DNA of 64,000 nt from Geothrix limicola (GTDB taxonomy: Bacteria > Acidobacteriota > Holophagae > Holophagales > Holophagaceae). The stretch lies in assembly GCF_030268085.1 (NCBI RefSeq), contig NZ_BSDE01000003.1:434001-498000 (forward strand), in the 5' to 3' direction. Shown here piece after piece: positions 35,674 through 44,305 of the stretch. The translations under genes were made by a program, and so were the position numbers. The notes under the pieces are model-generated. The model searched no databases, had not been told where the DNA came from, and saw only the letters and a program-made list of their open reading frames with translations. The stretch's first letter is position 1. Every line of letters starts with the position of its first letter.

Positions 35674-36327
35674 ATGAACCCTTCCATCAATCCTTCCCTC
35701 AGGCGCGCCCTCGTGGTCATCGACGTTCAGGAGGAGTACGTCACCGGCGGCCTTCTGATCGAATACCCGCCCATCCAGGAGTCGTTGGCCAACATCGGAA
35801 GGGCCATGGATGCCGCCCGCGCCGCGGCCATTCCCATCGTCGTCGTCCAGCACACCGCGCCGCCCTCGGCGCCGGTCTTCGTCAAGGGCACCCCGGCCTG
35901 GGAGCTGCATGAGGTCGTGAGCTCCAGGCCGCGGGATCACTACGTCGAGAAGGCGTTCCCCAGCGCCTTCGCGGGCACGGACCTGGCTGCGTGGCTGAAG
36001 GCCCGGGGCGTCGACACGATCACGGTGGTGGGCTACATGACCCAGAACTGCGACGATTCCACCCTCAAGCAGGCGGAGAGCGCGGGCCTGAAGGCCGAGT
36101 TCCTCCAGGACGCCTCCGGGGCCGTGCCCTACGAGAATCGCGCGGGCTTCGCCAGCGCCGAAGAGATCCACCGCGTCTACTCCGTCGTGCTCCAGTCCCG
36201 CTTCGCCTCGGTGATGAGCACGGAGGCCTGGATCGAGGCCGTCAGCCACAACACGCCGGCGCCGGCCGTCGAGACGATCTTCGATTCCAACCAGCGCGCG
36301 CGGCGCCGCCAGGGGGTTCCCGCCTGA
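35674..36327 (+). CDS. Isochorismatase-family cysteine hydrolase
   Basis: A 217-residue hydrolase of the isochorismatase/nicotinamidase superfamily, cutting an amide or ester in the cytoplasm. The catalytic triad is visible: Asp17 in VVIDVQEEY, Lys93 in VEKAFPSAF and Cys126 in VVGYMTQNCDDST. GGAG lies before the ATG. Its substrate cannot be read; relatives next to GlxA-type regulators are often of unknown role. Divergent from the regulator, 143 bases before the YciI gene. Confidence 0.9.
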   Translation: MNPSINPSLRRALVVIDVQEEYVTGGLLIEYPPIQESLANIGRAMDAARAAAIPIVVVQHTAPPSAPVFVKGTPAWELHEVVSSRPRDHYVEKAFPSAFAGTDLAAWLKARGVDTITVVGYMTQNCDDSTLKQAESAGLKAEFLQDASGAVPYENRAGFASAEEIHRVYSVVLQSRFASVMSTEAWIEAVSHNTPAPAVETIFDSNQRARRRQGVPA

Positions 36328-36470
36328 CCGGATCGTCCCGAAAGTGCCCGGCCTGAGCCTTGAAGGGCAGCCCAAAAAAAACTGTTCCGACCTGTCCAAA
36401 CGGGGCACCGTGGAGCGTCATGAGGGTGAAGGGTGGCATGGGGCCCCCGCGGTTCGACAAGGAGGTTCCG

Positions 36471-36860
36471 GTGCAGTACATGCTTCTGGACTATGTGAGG
36501 GAAGAAGGCTGGACCGCCCTGACCAAGGTCGAGCAGGTGACGTGGCTGGGCGCCTACAAGGCCTATCTGGAGGCCATGGCGGAAGCCGGTGTGCTCAAGC
36601 ACAGCCTGGGCCTCCACCCCACCGCGTCGGCGACGACCCTGCGCACCGTGGAGGGCGACCTCCAGGTGCTCGACGGGCCCTACGCCGATTCCAAGGAGCA
36701 GCTGGGCGGCTTTCACCTCATCGAGGCGCCGGACCTGGATGCGGCCATCGCCTGGGCCGCCCGCTGTCCGACGGTGCGCCACGGGGTGGTGGAAGTGCGC
36801 CCGGTGATGAACGTGGATCTTGCCACCCTGATCCAGCAGATCCAAGGCTCGGACACCTGA
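36471..36860 (+). CDS. YciI-like (DGPF domain) protein
   Basis: A 129-residue protein of the YCII/DGPF family. The name-giving motif appears as VLDGPYADSKEQLGGFHLIE. The GTG at 36471 is the start, because AAGGAGG ends six bases before it; the frame is open further upstream without family character. In many genomes a DGPF protein lies next to an ECF42 sigma factor gene, as here two genes downstream. The function is unknown, probably small-molecule binding. Confidence 0.87.
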   Translation: MQYMLLDYVREEGWTALTKVEQVTWLGAYKAYLEAMAEAGVLKHSLGLHPTASATTLRTVEGDLQVLDGPYADSKEQLGGFHLIEAPDLDAAIAWAARCPTVRHGVVEVRPVMNVDLATLIQQIQGSDT

Positions 36861-36914
36861 GGCCTGCACCGATTCGATCCGTTTCCTTCCGGTGCTTACG
36901 ATCAAGGAGCAGAC

Positions 36915-37475
36915 ATGCGCAAGCTCAGGGTGTTCAACCATGTGTCGCTGGACGGCTACATCGCCGACGCGAAGGGCGACATGAGCTGGGCCCACCAGCA
37001 GGATGAGGAATGGAACGCCTTCGTGGCGGGCAACGCCCAGGGCGAAGCGGAGTTCCTGTTCGGCCGGCGGACCTACGAACTGATGGCCTCCTTCTGGCCG
37101 ACGCCCATGGCCCTGGAGCGGATGCCCGTGGTGGCCGAAGCGATGAACGGGAATCCGAAGGTGGTTTTCTCGCGCACGCTTGAACGGGCCACCTGGAACC
37201 GCACGCGGCTGGTGAAGACGGATCCCGTCGCGGAAGTCCTGAGGATGAAGCAGACCCCGGGGCCCGACCTGATGATCTTCGGGAGCGGCAGCCTCATCGC
37301 GCCGCTGGCGGAGGCGGGCCTCATCGACAGCTTCCAGCTGGTGGTCAACGCCCTCGCCCTCGGCGGCGGCACGCCGATGTTCGGAGGGCTCCAGGCGCCG
37401 CTTCGGCTGAAGCGGACGGACCTGCGCGCCTTCGGCAACGGCAACGTGCTGCTCAGCTTCGAGCCGCTGCGGTGA
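36915..37475 (+). CDS. Dihydrofolate-reductase-like (RibD C-terminal) protein
   Basis: A 186-residue protein of the RibD_C/YyaP dihydrofolate-reductase-like family. Start MRKLRVFNHVSLDGYIADA, then EFLFGRRTYELMASFWP and the C-terminal LIFGSGSLIAPLAEAGLID segment match the family; this class is distinct from folate-pathway DHFR. AAGGAG precedes the ATG. It lies between the YciI gene and the ECF sigma gene. It likely uses NADPH on an unknown substrate. Confidence 0.86.
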   Translation: MRKLRVFNHVSLDGYIADAKGDMSWAHQQDEEWNAFVAGNAQGEAEFLFGRRTYELMASFWPTPMALERMPVVAEAMNGNPKVVFSRTLERATWNRTRLVKTDPVAEVLRMKQTPGPDLMIFGSGSLIAPLAEAGLIDSFQLVVNALALGGGTPMFGGLQAPLRLKRTDLRAFGNGNVLLSFEPLR

Positions 37476-37494
37476 CGGCGGCGAGGCGGCGCGC

Positions 37495-38745
37495 ATGACG
37501 CAGCGCGAAGACGAGGCCCATCGCGCCCTCGAAACCGCGGCGCGGCAAAGCTACGGCAAGCTCATCGCCTGCCTGGCGGCGGGCACGCGGGACATCGCCC
37601 TGGCCGAAGACGCGCTGTCCGAGGCCTTCGCCGCCGCGCTGGCCGCCTGGACAGACCAGGGTTGTCCCGCCCGTCCCGAAGGCTGGCTTCTGACCGTGGC
37701 GCGCCGGAAGATGATCGATCAGTATCGCGGTCGCCGCCGGGACGAGCTGGCCGCCGAGCAGTGGCGGATCCTGGTCGAGGACGCGGCCACGGAGACCGCG
37801 GAGGCCGACCTTCCGGACCGCCGCCTCGCGCTGATGTTCGCCTGCGCCCACCCCGCCATCGAGGCTTCCGTCCGGGCGCCGCTCATGCTGCAGACCGTGG
37901 TGGGGCTGGACGCGAAGCAGATCGCTTCAGGTTTCCTCATGTCGCCTTCGGCCATGGGCAAGCGGCTCGTCCGGGCCAAGGAGAAGATCCGCCGGGCGGC
38001 CATCCCCTTCCGCATTCCCGAGCGCACGGAATTGCCCGCCCGCCTCGATGCGGTGCTGGAGGCCATCTACGCGGCCTTCACGGAAGGCTGGTCCGATCCC
38101 GCAGGAACGGATGCGCAGCGGCGGGGGCTCACGGAGGAGGCGCTGTTCCTCGCGCGTGTGGCGGTGGACCTGTTGCCGAAGGAGCCCGAGGCCCTCGGTC
38201 TGCTCGCCCTCCTGCTGCACCTGGAGGCCCGTCGCCGCGCGCGGCGCGACGGACAGGGCGACTACGTGCCCTTCGCCGATCAGGACACGGCCCTGTGGGA
38301 CGCGCCCATGATCGCCGAGGCCGAGGCCGTGCTTCAGCGCGCCGGCGCCATGGGCGCGCCGGGCCGGTACCAGCTCGAAGCCGCGCTGCAGTCGGCCCAC
38401 GTGCACCGCCGGCTCAGGGGCGGAGCTCCCTGGGCGGAGGTCCTGCGGCTCTACGATGCGCTCTTCGCGATCACGGGATCCCCCGTGGTGGCGATCAACC
38501 GCGCCATGGCCCTGGCCGAGCTGGAGGGACCGACGCGGGCCCTCGAAGCCCTGTCCGAGGTGGCCGCCGATGCGCGGCTGGTGGAGTACCAGCCCTACTG
38601 GGCCGTTCGCGCAGACCTGCTGGCCCGGGCGGGGGAGCGCGCCGAGGCACGCCACGCCTACGAGGTGGCCATCGGCCTGCAGCGGGATCCAGCCGTGCGC
38701 CGTTTCCTGCAGGGGCGGTTGTCTTCTTTGCAGGAAGATTCCTGA
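37495..38745 (+). CDS. ECF42-type RNA polymerase sigma factor with C-terminal extension
   Basis: A 416-residue sigma factor. Regions 2 and 4 (about 15-85 and 115-180) show VARRKMIDQYRGRRRDEL and the segment FLMSPSAMGKRLVRAKEKIR. The remaining 230 residues form the helical, TPR-like C-terminal extension that defines the ECF42 group. This group is known for carrying its own regulatory extension in place of an anti-sigma factor and for nearby DGPF genes, both seen here. There is no anti-sigma gene in the vicinity. It likely activates the YciI and reductase genes upstream. Confidence 0.9.
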   Translation: MTQREDEAHRALETAARQSYGKLIACLAAGTRDIALAEDALSEAFAAALAAWTDQGCPARPEGWLLTVARRKMIDQYRGRRRDELAAEQWRILVEDAATETAEADLPDRRLALMFACAHPAIEASVRAPLMLQTVVGLDAKQIASGFLMSPSAMGKRLVRAKEKIRRAAIPFRIPERTELPARLDAVLEAIYAAFTEGWSDPAGTDAQRRGLTEEALFLARVAVDLLPKEPEALGLLALLLHLEARRRARRDGQGDYVPFADQDTALWDAPMIAEAEAVLQRAGAMGAPGRYQLEAALQSAHVHRRLRGGAPWAEVLRLYDALFAITGSPVVAINRAMALAELEGPTRALEALSEVAADARLVEYQPYWAVRADLLARAGERAEARHAYEVAIGLQRDPAVRRFLQGRLSSLQEDS

Positions 38746-38828
38746 TCGCTGTCTGGGGGAACAAGGGCGGCGACCCGCTTCGGGACTTCGGGCATGACAG
38801 GGGGCGGGGCCTGCCCTAGGCTGCTCGA

Positions 38829-39896
38829 ATGCGACTGCCGACCCTGCCTTCCATCGACCTGACCCAGCGGACCGCCTTCCAGGCCCACCTGGACGACCTC
38901 ACCAAGCCCCTGGGCGCCCTGGGCGGTCTGGAGCGGTTGGGCCTGCGCCTGGCGCTCATCGCGGGGACCTGCCGCCCCCAGGATCCACCGGCCTTCCTGC
39001 TGACCTTCGCGGGCGACCACGGCATCACGCGGCACGGCGTCTCCGCCTATCCGGCCGAAGTCACGCCGCAGATGGTGGCGAACCTCGCGGCGGGCGGCGC
39101 GGCGAGTTCGGTGCTCTGCCGGCTCAACCGCATCACGCACCGCGTGGTGGACGTGGGCGTGGCCGCGCCCTGCGACTTCCCGGGCGTCATCCAACGCAAC
39201 GTCGTGCGCGGCACCGCCGATCCCCTGCAGGGCCCGGCCATGATCCGCGCGGAGGCCGAAGCCTGCCTGCAGGCGGGCCTGGACGAGGTGGCCTCCCTGC
39301 CCGAGCACGCCTTCGCCCTGCTCGCCGTCGGGGAAATGGGCATCGGTAATTCCGCCGTGGCGGCCCTGCTCTGTTGCGCGCTCGGGGGGCTCAGCCCCGA
39401 AGCGGCCGTGGGCCCGGGCACGGGCGTCCAGGGCGAAGCTCTCGCGCAGAAGGTGCGCGTGGTGGCCCAGGTGCTGGCCCATCACGCACCCGACGCCAAG
39501 GATCCCCTCGGCGTGCTGGCGGCCATCGGCGGCGCCGAGTTCGGCGCCATGGCGGGCGCCATGCTGGGCGCCGCGTCGCGCGGCTGGGCCGTGGTGGTGG
39601 ACGGCTACATCGCGGGAGCGGCGGCCCTCGTCGCGCTGCGCCTCGATCCGAAACTCGAGGATTTCCTCGTGTGGTCCCACCGCAGCGCCGAGCCCGGTGC
39701 GAGCCGCCTGATGGAACGGTTGGGCGCGGAGCCCGTGCTTGATCTGGGACTGCGCCTGGGCGAAGGCAGCGGCGCGGCGCTGGCCGTGCCCATCCTGCGG
39801 GCGGCCTGCGCGGTGATGCGCGAGATGGCCACCTTTTCGGGCGCCGGCGTGTCCACGGCCCTGGAGCCCGAAGCCTCGAACGCCGACGCCTCGTGA
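38829..39896 (+). CDS. cobT: Nicotinate-nucleotide-dimethylbenzimidazole phosphoribosyltransferase
   Basis: A 355-residue enzyme that joins dimethylbenzimidazole to ribose phosphate, making alpha-ribazole phosphate for the lower ligand of cobalamin. It shows the family features: DDLTKPLGALGGLERL near the N-terminus, FAGDHGITRHGVSAYP, AVGEMGIGNSAVAALL and the catalytic-glutamate segment LRLGEGSGAALAVPI near the C-terminus. It overlaps cobS by four bases. bluB, encoded about 10 kb downstream, would provide its substrate. Confidence 0.95.
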   Translation: MRLPTLPSIDLTQRTAFQAHLDDLTKPLGALGGLERLGLRLALIAGTCRPQDPPAFLLTFAGDHGITRHGVSAYPAEVTPQMVANLAAGGAASSVLCRLNRITHRVVDVGVAAPCDFPGVIQRNVVRGTADPLQGPAMIRAEAEACLQAGLDEVASLPEHAFALLAVGEMGIGNSAVAALLCCALGGLSPEAAVGPGTGVQGEALAQKVRVVAQVLAHHAPDAKDPLGVLAAIGGAEFGAMAGAMLGAASRGWAVVVDGYIAGAAALVALRLDPKLEDFLVWSHRSAEPGASRLMERLGAEPVLDLGLRLGEGSGAALAVPILRAACAVMREMATFSGAGVSTALEPEASNADAS

Positions 39897-40624
39897 GAAC
39901 CCTGCTCGCGGCCCTCCGCTTCCTCACGCGCCTGCCCCTGCCAGGACGACCCACGGAAGTCCACGAGATCCAGGGTGCCGTGGTCTGGTTTCCCCTGGTG
40001 GGCGCCGGCGTGGGCGCCTTCACGGGCTGGATCCACGTGCTGGGCTGCCGACTCTGGCCCCCCACCGTCGCGGCGGCCTTGGCGGTGGCGGCGGGCCTGC
40101 TGCTCACGGGCGGCTTCCATGAGGACGGGCTGACGGACGCGGTGGACGGCCTGGGCGGCGGATTCACGAAGGAGAAGGTGCTCACGATCATGAAGGACAG
40201 CCGCATCGGCGCCTACGGCAGCATGGCCCTCGTGTGCGCGCTGCTGCTGCGCTGGAGCCTGCTGGTGGCGCTCGGGAATCGCGCCGTGCCCGTGTTCGCC
40301 CTGGCCATGGCCCTCGGACGTTGGAGCATCCTCCACGTGCTGACGTTGCTTTCGCCCATCGCCGAAGGGCTGGCGAAGGAAGTTCACCGTCGCGGGAGCT
40401 TCGGCCCCTGGCTTGGCGGCACGGCGCTCATGCTGGTTCTCGCGGGGGGAGGCTACGCGCTGAGTCTTCCGCGCATTCCCCTCGCGATCCTCGCGGCGAC
40501 GGCGGCGAGCCTGCTCTGGGCCTGGCGCCTGAAGGTGCGTCTCGGTGGCCACTGCGGCGACGCGCTGGGCGCCACGGCCATGCTGGCGGAAGCCGCGGCC
40601 CTGCTGGTGTGGGTCGCGCGTTGA
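39893..40624 (+). CDS. cobS: Adenosylcobinamide-GDP ribazoletransferase
   Basis: A 243-residue inner-membrane cobalamin synthase that joins GDP-cobinamide and alpha-ribazole (phosphate). It is rich in hydrophobic helices and carries the metal-binding motif GGFHEDGLTDAVDGLGGG (about residues 74-91). The start is a GTG overlapping the cobT stop (GTGA), showing translational coupling. The next gene overlaps its stop in turn. Confidence 0.95.
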   Translation: MRTLLAALRFLTRLPLPGRPTEVHEIQGAVVWFPLVGAGVGAFTGWIHVLGCRLWPPTVAAALAVAAGLLLTGGFHEDGLTDAVDGLGGGFTKEKVLTIMKDSRIGAYGSMALVCALLLRWSLLVALGNRAVPVFALAMALGRWSILHVLTLLSPIAEGLAKEVHRRGSFGPWLGGTALMLVLAGGGYALSLPRIPLAILAATAASLLWAWRLKVRLGGHCGDALGATAMLAEAAALLVWVAR

Positions 40625-41250
40625 CGCGGCTCATGCTGCTGCGCCACGGCCCCACGACCGCGAGCCAGGGCGGCGCGCCGCTGGGCAGGCTGGACCTGCC
40701 CGTGAGTCCCGAGGGCGAGGCGCGCTGGCCCGAGGTGAAGCGCCACCTCCAGGCCCTGAATCCGGAGCGTGTGCTGTGCTCGCCGCTTCAGCGCAGCCGC
40801 CGCCATGCCGAGGACCTGGGATTTCCCCTCACGGTATTGGAGGATCTGTCGGAGCAGGCATTCGGCACTTGGGAAGGCCGTCCCTGGGATGAACTCTGCG
40901 CCGCGGAACCCACCGCCACAACCGCATTCTTCGAGGCACCCTTTGAGTCACCCGCGCCGAATGGCGAATCCTTCGACGCGGTGACGCGTCGTGCCCTGCG
41001 CGCCTTCGAGGGCGCCTGGGATCCCGCGCGCACCACGCTCGTGCTCGCCCACGCGGGGCCCCTGCGCGCGATCCTCACGCACCTGCTCGGCGAGCCTCGC
41101 GAACGGGCGTTGGAGGTGGTCTGGCAACCCTTCGGCCTCACCTGCCTGGAGGTGGATGAGGAAGGGCGCGCAGGGCTGTGCTGGCATAACCACGTGCTGC
41201 CAGGAATGCCTTGTGATCCGGAAAGCCCCGTGTTTAGATCGGGGTTCTGA
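40621..41250 (+). CDS. cobC: Alpha-ribazole phosphatase (histidine phosphatase family)
   Basis: A 209-residue phosphatase that removes the phosphate from alpha-ribazole-5'-phosphate or the cobalamin phosphate. The family motif LMLLRHGPTT at the N-terminus holds the catalytic histidine, and LVLAHAGPLRAILTHLL the second histidine. A TTG overlapping the cobS stop (TTGA) gives the family-like beginning TRLMLLRHG and was chosen as start; the ATG at 40633 is an alternative. The B12 riboswitch begins six bases after its stop. Confidence 0.88.
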   Translation: MTRLMLLRHGPTTASQGGAPLGRLDLPVSPEGEARWPEVKRHLQALNPERVLCSPLQRSRRHAEDLGFPLTVLEDLSEQAFGTWEGRPWDELCAAEPTATTAFFEAPFESPAPNGESFDAVTRRALRAFEGAWDPARTTLVLAHAGPLRAILTHLLGEPRERALEVVWQPFGLTCLEVDEEGRAGLCWHNHVLPGMPCDPESPVFRSGF

Positions 41251-41256
41251 CATCGC

Positions 41257-41419
41257 GTCCTGTGATGTTCGGGAAGCCGGTGAGATTCCGGCACTGCCCC
41301 GCAACGGTAAGCGCCATCCCCCGGGATGAGACCGCAAGCCCAGCCACTGAGATTTCTTGGGAAGGCTGGGGGGATCGCCAAGATCCTGTCGCGCGCAAGT
41401 CCGGAGACCGGTCCAGGAC
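41257..41419 (+). promoter_or_regulatory. Cobalamin (B12) riboswitch aptamer
   Basis: An adenosylcobalamin-type riboswitch. The conserved core is clear: GGGAAGCCGGTGAGATTCCG (from 41271), then the B12 box GCCCCGCAACGGTAAGC, and at the far end AAGTCCGGAGACCGGTCC. The ends pair through GTCCTG (41257-41262) with CAGGAC (41414-41419). It lies upstream of btuB, so it should lower expression of btuB-btuF-cobO-cbiB-cobD when B12 is plentiful. Confidence 0.95.
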
Positions 41420-41448
41420 CTAGACCCCCGTCGCGGGAGCGGGCGGTT

Positions 41449-41465
41449 CGGATCCCTAGGATCCG
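41449..41465 (+). terminator. Expression-platform hairpin of the B12 riboswitch
   Basis: CGGATCC (41449-41455) and GGATCCG (41459-41465) form a perfect 7-base stem around CTA, and flanking GCGG/CCGT bases can lengthen it. There is no T-run after it, so control may be by blocking translation or by Rho rather than by intrinsic termination. Confidence 0.5.
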
Positions 41466-41498
41466 TCCGTCTCCCCGACCTTCATGCGTGGAGACATG

Positions 41499-43448
41499 AT
41501 GCGTCTGACCTCACTCACCCTTCTGCTTGCCGTCGGCACCCTGGGCGCGGCCGCGCCGGAAGGCGATGCCGAACGCCGCACGGAACCTTCGGCCACCGTC
41601 ACCGTCACCGCCGAAGGCCAGCCGGTCGAACTGGCGAAGACGCCCAATCCCGTGAAGGTGATCACGCGCGAGCAGATCGACCGCTCGGGCACGACCAACC
41701 TCCGCGACCTGCTCCAGACCCTGTACCCGGGCCAGCTCGTGAGCAACGGCGGTCTCGGTACGGCCACCTCCTTCAACCTCGGCGGCGCCCGCAACCAGGA
41801 CGTGGTGGTGCTGCTGGACGGCCTCCGCCTCACGGACGCCTCGGGCCTGGGCTCGGTGAATCCCGCCTCCATCGGCCTCGTGGGCATCGAGCGCATCGAG
41901 GTGGAGCAGGGGCCCTGCTCCACGCGCTTCGGCGCCGAGGCCGCGGGCGGCGTCGTGGCGCTCTACACCGCCGCACCCGCCGTGGGCCTTAGCGGCCGCC
42001 TGCAGGGCGCCCTGGGCACGCGCAGTCTGCGCGGCGGCCAGGCCGAGATCGGCTACGGCGGCAACCAGGGCCTCTGGTTCCGCGCCGGGGTCGCGGCGGA
42101 ATCGGAAGAACAGGCTCTGGAAGCCACCAACCCTTACCGGAATGCGGGCGTGCACCTGGCCCTGGGCCTGCAGGATGGCGGCGCCGCGGCCTACACCCTG
42201 ACCTACCGCAACACCTACGTGGGCGTGCCCATCCCCTGGGCGAAGAGCACCTTCCCCCGCGTCTTCGCCGAAGATCGCGAAACGCGCACGCGACAGGAGC
42301 AGGTCATCGGCAATGTGCGCGTGGACCTCGGCCACCAGTGGCTGCTGGACCTGAGCCTGGGCCAGGCCACCCAGGCCCGCCAGGAGCCCAACTACATGGC
42401 GCCCTACACGCCCTACTCGCCCTATGACAGCCGCCGCAACCAGGCCAACGCGAGCCTCGCCTGGCACGGCGAGAACACGGGCGCCACCACCACCCTGACG
42501 GCCTACGAAGAACACGGCTACGCGCCGGGCTACCCCAGCGGCACGGATCACGGCGTGGGGCGCCATGTGGGCCTCAGCCAGGAGGGCTGGTTCGAGCCCG
42601 TGCCTTCGCTGCGCCTCTCGGCGGGCCTGCGCCAGCAGTGGGACCGCCAGACCTTCCTCGTCGATGCGGGCCCGCAGCCCGACGAGATGAAGGCCTCGAC
42701 CCTCACGGGCCGCCTCGGCGCCACCTGGCAGATGGGGGGTGGTTTCCGAAGCTATGCGAGCGTGGGCACGGCCTTCGGCCTGCCCTTCCTGTCGGCCGTG
42801 ATGTACAACCAGCAGAACGGCGGCGAGGCCCTCGACCGCGAAAAGAGCCGCTTCGCCCAGGTGGGCGCGGCCTGGGAGGGCGGCCCCTGGTACGCCAAGC
42901 TGGAGGCCAGCCGCACCCAGCACGACAACCTCGTGATCTTCGACCTGGATTCCTACCTCTACGCAAACGCAGGCGCCATGAGGATCCAGGGGACCGAGGC
43001 GACCCTGGGCTACAGGCAGGAGGGTTTCCTGCTGGAAGGTTTCTACCGCAACCAGGAGGCCCGCGACACCCGCGCGCCCCAGGCGGTGCAGCTCCAGACC
43101 AGCGGCGTCATCCGCCGTCCCTTCCAGAGCCTCGGCCTGAAGGGCTCACGCACCCTCGGAGCCTGGCGCGGCGACCTCGGCTGGGGCTGGTCGGGTGCGT
43201 CGTACGAGAACTTCGGGAACGGCATCCGCGCCTCGCGCACCCACTTCAACCAGCTCGACGCGGCCCTGGCCTACAAGCCCAGGCCCGCCTGGGAGATCAC
43301 GCTGCGCGGCGCGCACCTACTGCAGCGGGCCTGGTCCGTCGCCGAGTGGAAGGCCGGCCTGATGGACGGCCGCAACGATGCCGCCCTCATCGCCGGCTAC
43401 CCCGCCCAGCCCCGCACGGTCAGCCTTGAAGCGGCCTACCGCTTCTGA
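41499..43448 (+). CDS. btuB: TonB-dependent vitamin B12 receptor
   Basis: A 649-residue outer-membrane receptor that should take up cobalamins or cobinamides with TonB energy. A signal peptide (about 1-19) is followed by a TonB-box/plug region containing KVITREQIDRSGTTNLRDLL and RIEVEQGPCSTRFGAEAAGG, then a 22-strand barrel with a C-terminal F (EAAYRF). The start at 41499 was chosen over ATGs at 41484 and 41496 because GGAG lies five bases before it. The riboswitch directly upstream and the BtuF gene one base downstream support B12 as substrate. Confidence 0.92.
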   Translation: MRLTSLTLLLAVGTLGAAAPEGDAERRTEPSATVTVTAEGQPVELAKTPNPVKVITREQIDRSGTTNLRDLLQTLYPGQLVSNGGLGTATSFNLGGARNQDVVVLLDGLRLTDASGLGSVNPASIGLVGIERIEVEQGPCSTRFGAEAAGGVVALYTAAPAVGLSGRLQGALGTRSLRGGQAEIGYGGNQGLWFRAGVAAESEEQALEATNPYRNAGVHLALGLQDGGAAAYTLTYRNTYVGVPIPWAKSTFPRVFAEDRETRTRQEQVIGNVRVDLGHQWLLDLSLGQATQARQEPNYMAPYTPYSPYDSRRNQANASLAWHGENTGATTTLTAYEEHGYAPGYPSGTDHGVGRHVGLSQEGWFEPVPSLRLSAGLRQQWDRQTFLVDAGPQPDEMKASTLTGRLGATWQMGGGFRSYASVGTAFGLPFLSAVMYNQQNGGEALDREKSRFAQVGAAWEGGPWYAKLEASRTQHDNLVIFDLDSYLYANAGAMRIQGTEATLGYRQEGFLLEGFYRNQEARDTRAPQAVQLQTSGVIRRPFQSLGLKGSRTLGAWRGDLGWGWSGASYENFGNGIRASRTHFNQLDAALAYKPRPAWEITLRGAHLLQRAWSVAEWKAGLMDGRNDAALIAGYPAQPRTVSLEAAYRF

Positions 43449-43449
43449 G

Positions 43450-44277
43450 ATGCGGGCCCTCCTGCTGGTCCTGTTCGTTGCGGTGGCCTGTTTCGGCGGG
43501 CCGCCGCGGCGCGTCGTCTCCCAGACCGTGGGCAGCGACGAACTGCTGCTGGCCCTGGCGGATCCGGATCAGATCGCGGCCCTCTCGCACCTCAGCCGGA
43601 ACGGGGATTTCAGCCTCACGGCGAAGGAGGCCGAGCGCCATCCCCAGCTGCTCGGCCAGGACGCCGAGGCCATCCTGCGCCACCATCCGGACCTCGTGCT
43701 GGTGGCCTCCTACTCGCAGGCCGAACTCGTCGCCCAGCTTCGGCGCGCGGGCATTCGGATGATCTGCTTCGAGCATTTCGAATCCCTCGAAGAGAGCTAC
43801 GCGAACCTGCGCCTGCTGGGCCGGGAGCTCGGCCATCCCGAGCGGGCCGAGGCCCTCATCCAGGCCTGCCAGACGCGGGCCACGGCGCTGGCCCGGCGCC
43901 TGCAGGGCGTGAAGCCCGTGCGGGTGCTCTGCCCCTCGATCTACGGCTACACGGCGGGGCGCGGAACGACCTTCCAGGACATCTGCGATCACACCGGGGC
44001 CCTCAACGTGGCGGCGGAGGCGGGCCTCGTCGGCCACATGCCCACGCCCGCCGAACGCGTGCTGACCTGGAATCCCGAGGTGCTCGTCGTTTCGGGGCGC
44101 AGCTGCGAGGAAGGCCTGGCGCCCTACCGGGAGCGCATCCCCTACAGGTCCCTGCCCGCGCTGCGCCAGTCCCGCTGCGCCTTGCTGCCCCGCAACCTCA
44201 TGAGCTGCGTCACCCACCGCCGCGTGGAAGCCTACGAGCAGCTCGCCCGCGCGCTGCACCCCGAGCGTTTCCGCTAA
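43450..44277 (+). CDS. btuF: Cobalamin-binding periplasmic protein, BtuF-like
   Basis: A 275-residue exported protein (signal peptide about 1-17) of the class III solute-binding (PBP2/BtuF/FhuD) fold. The N-lobe starts RRVVSQTVGSDELLLALADP, with the LRHHPDLVLVASYSQAELVAQLRRAGI segment in two parts and the C-lobe VLTWNPEVLVVSGR. It begins one base after the btuB stop. No BtuC/BtuD permease genes are in the window, so the ABC partners must be elsewhere. Other metal-chelate ligands cannot be excluded. Confidence 0.85.
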   Translation: MRALLLVLFVAVACFGGPPRRVVSQTVGSDELLLALADPDQIAALSHLSRNGDFSLTAKEAERHPQLLGQDAEAILRHHPDLVLVASYSQAELVAQLRRAGIRMICFEHFESLEESYANLRLLGRELGHPERAEALIQACQTRATALARRLQGVKPVRVLCPSIYGYTAGRGTTFQDICDHTGALNVAAEAGLVGHMPTPAERVLTWNPEVLVVSGRSCEEGLAPYRERIPYRSLPALRQSRCALLPRNLMSCVTHRRVEAYEQLARALHPERFR

Positions 44278-44305
44278 TCACCAGAACCCATCCGAGAGGT
44301 TTCCG

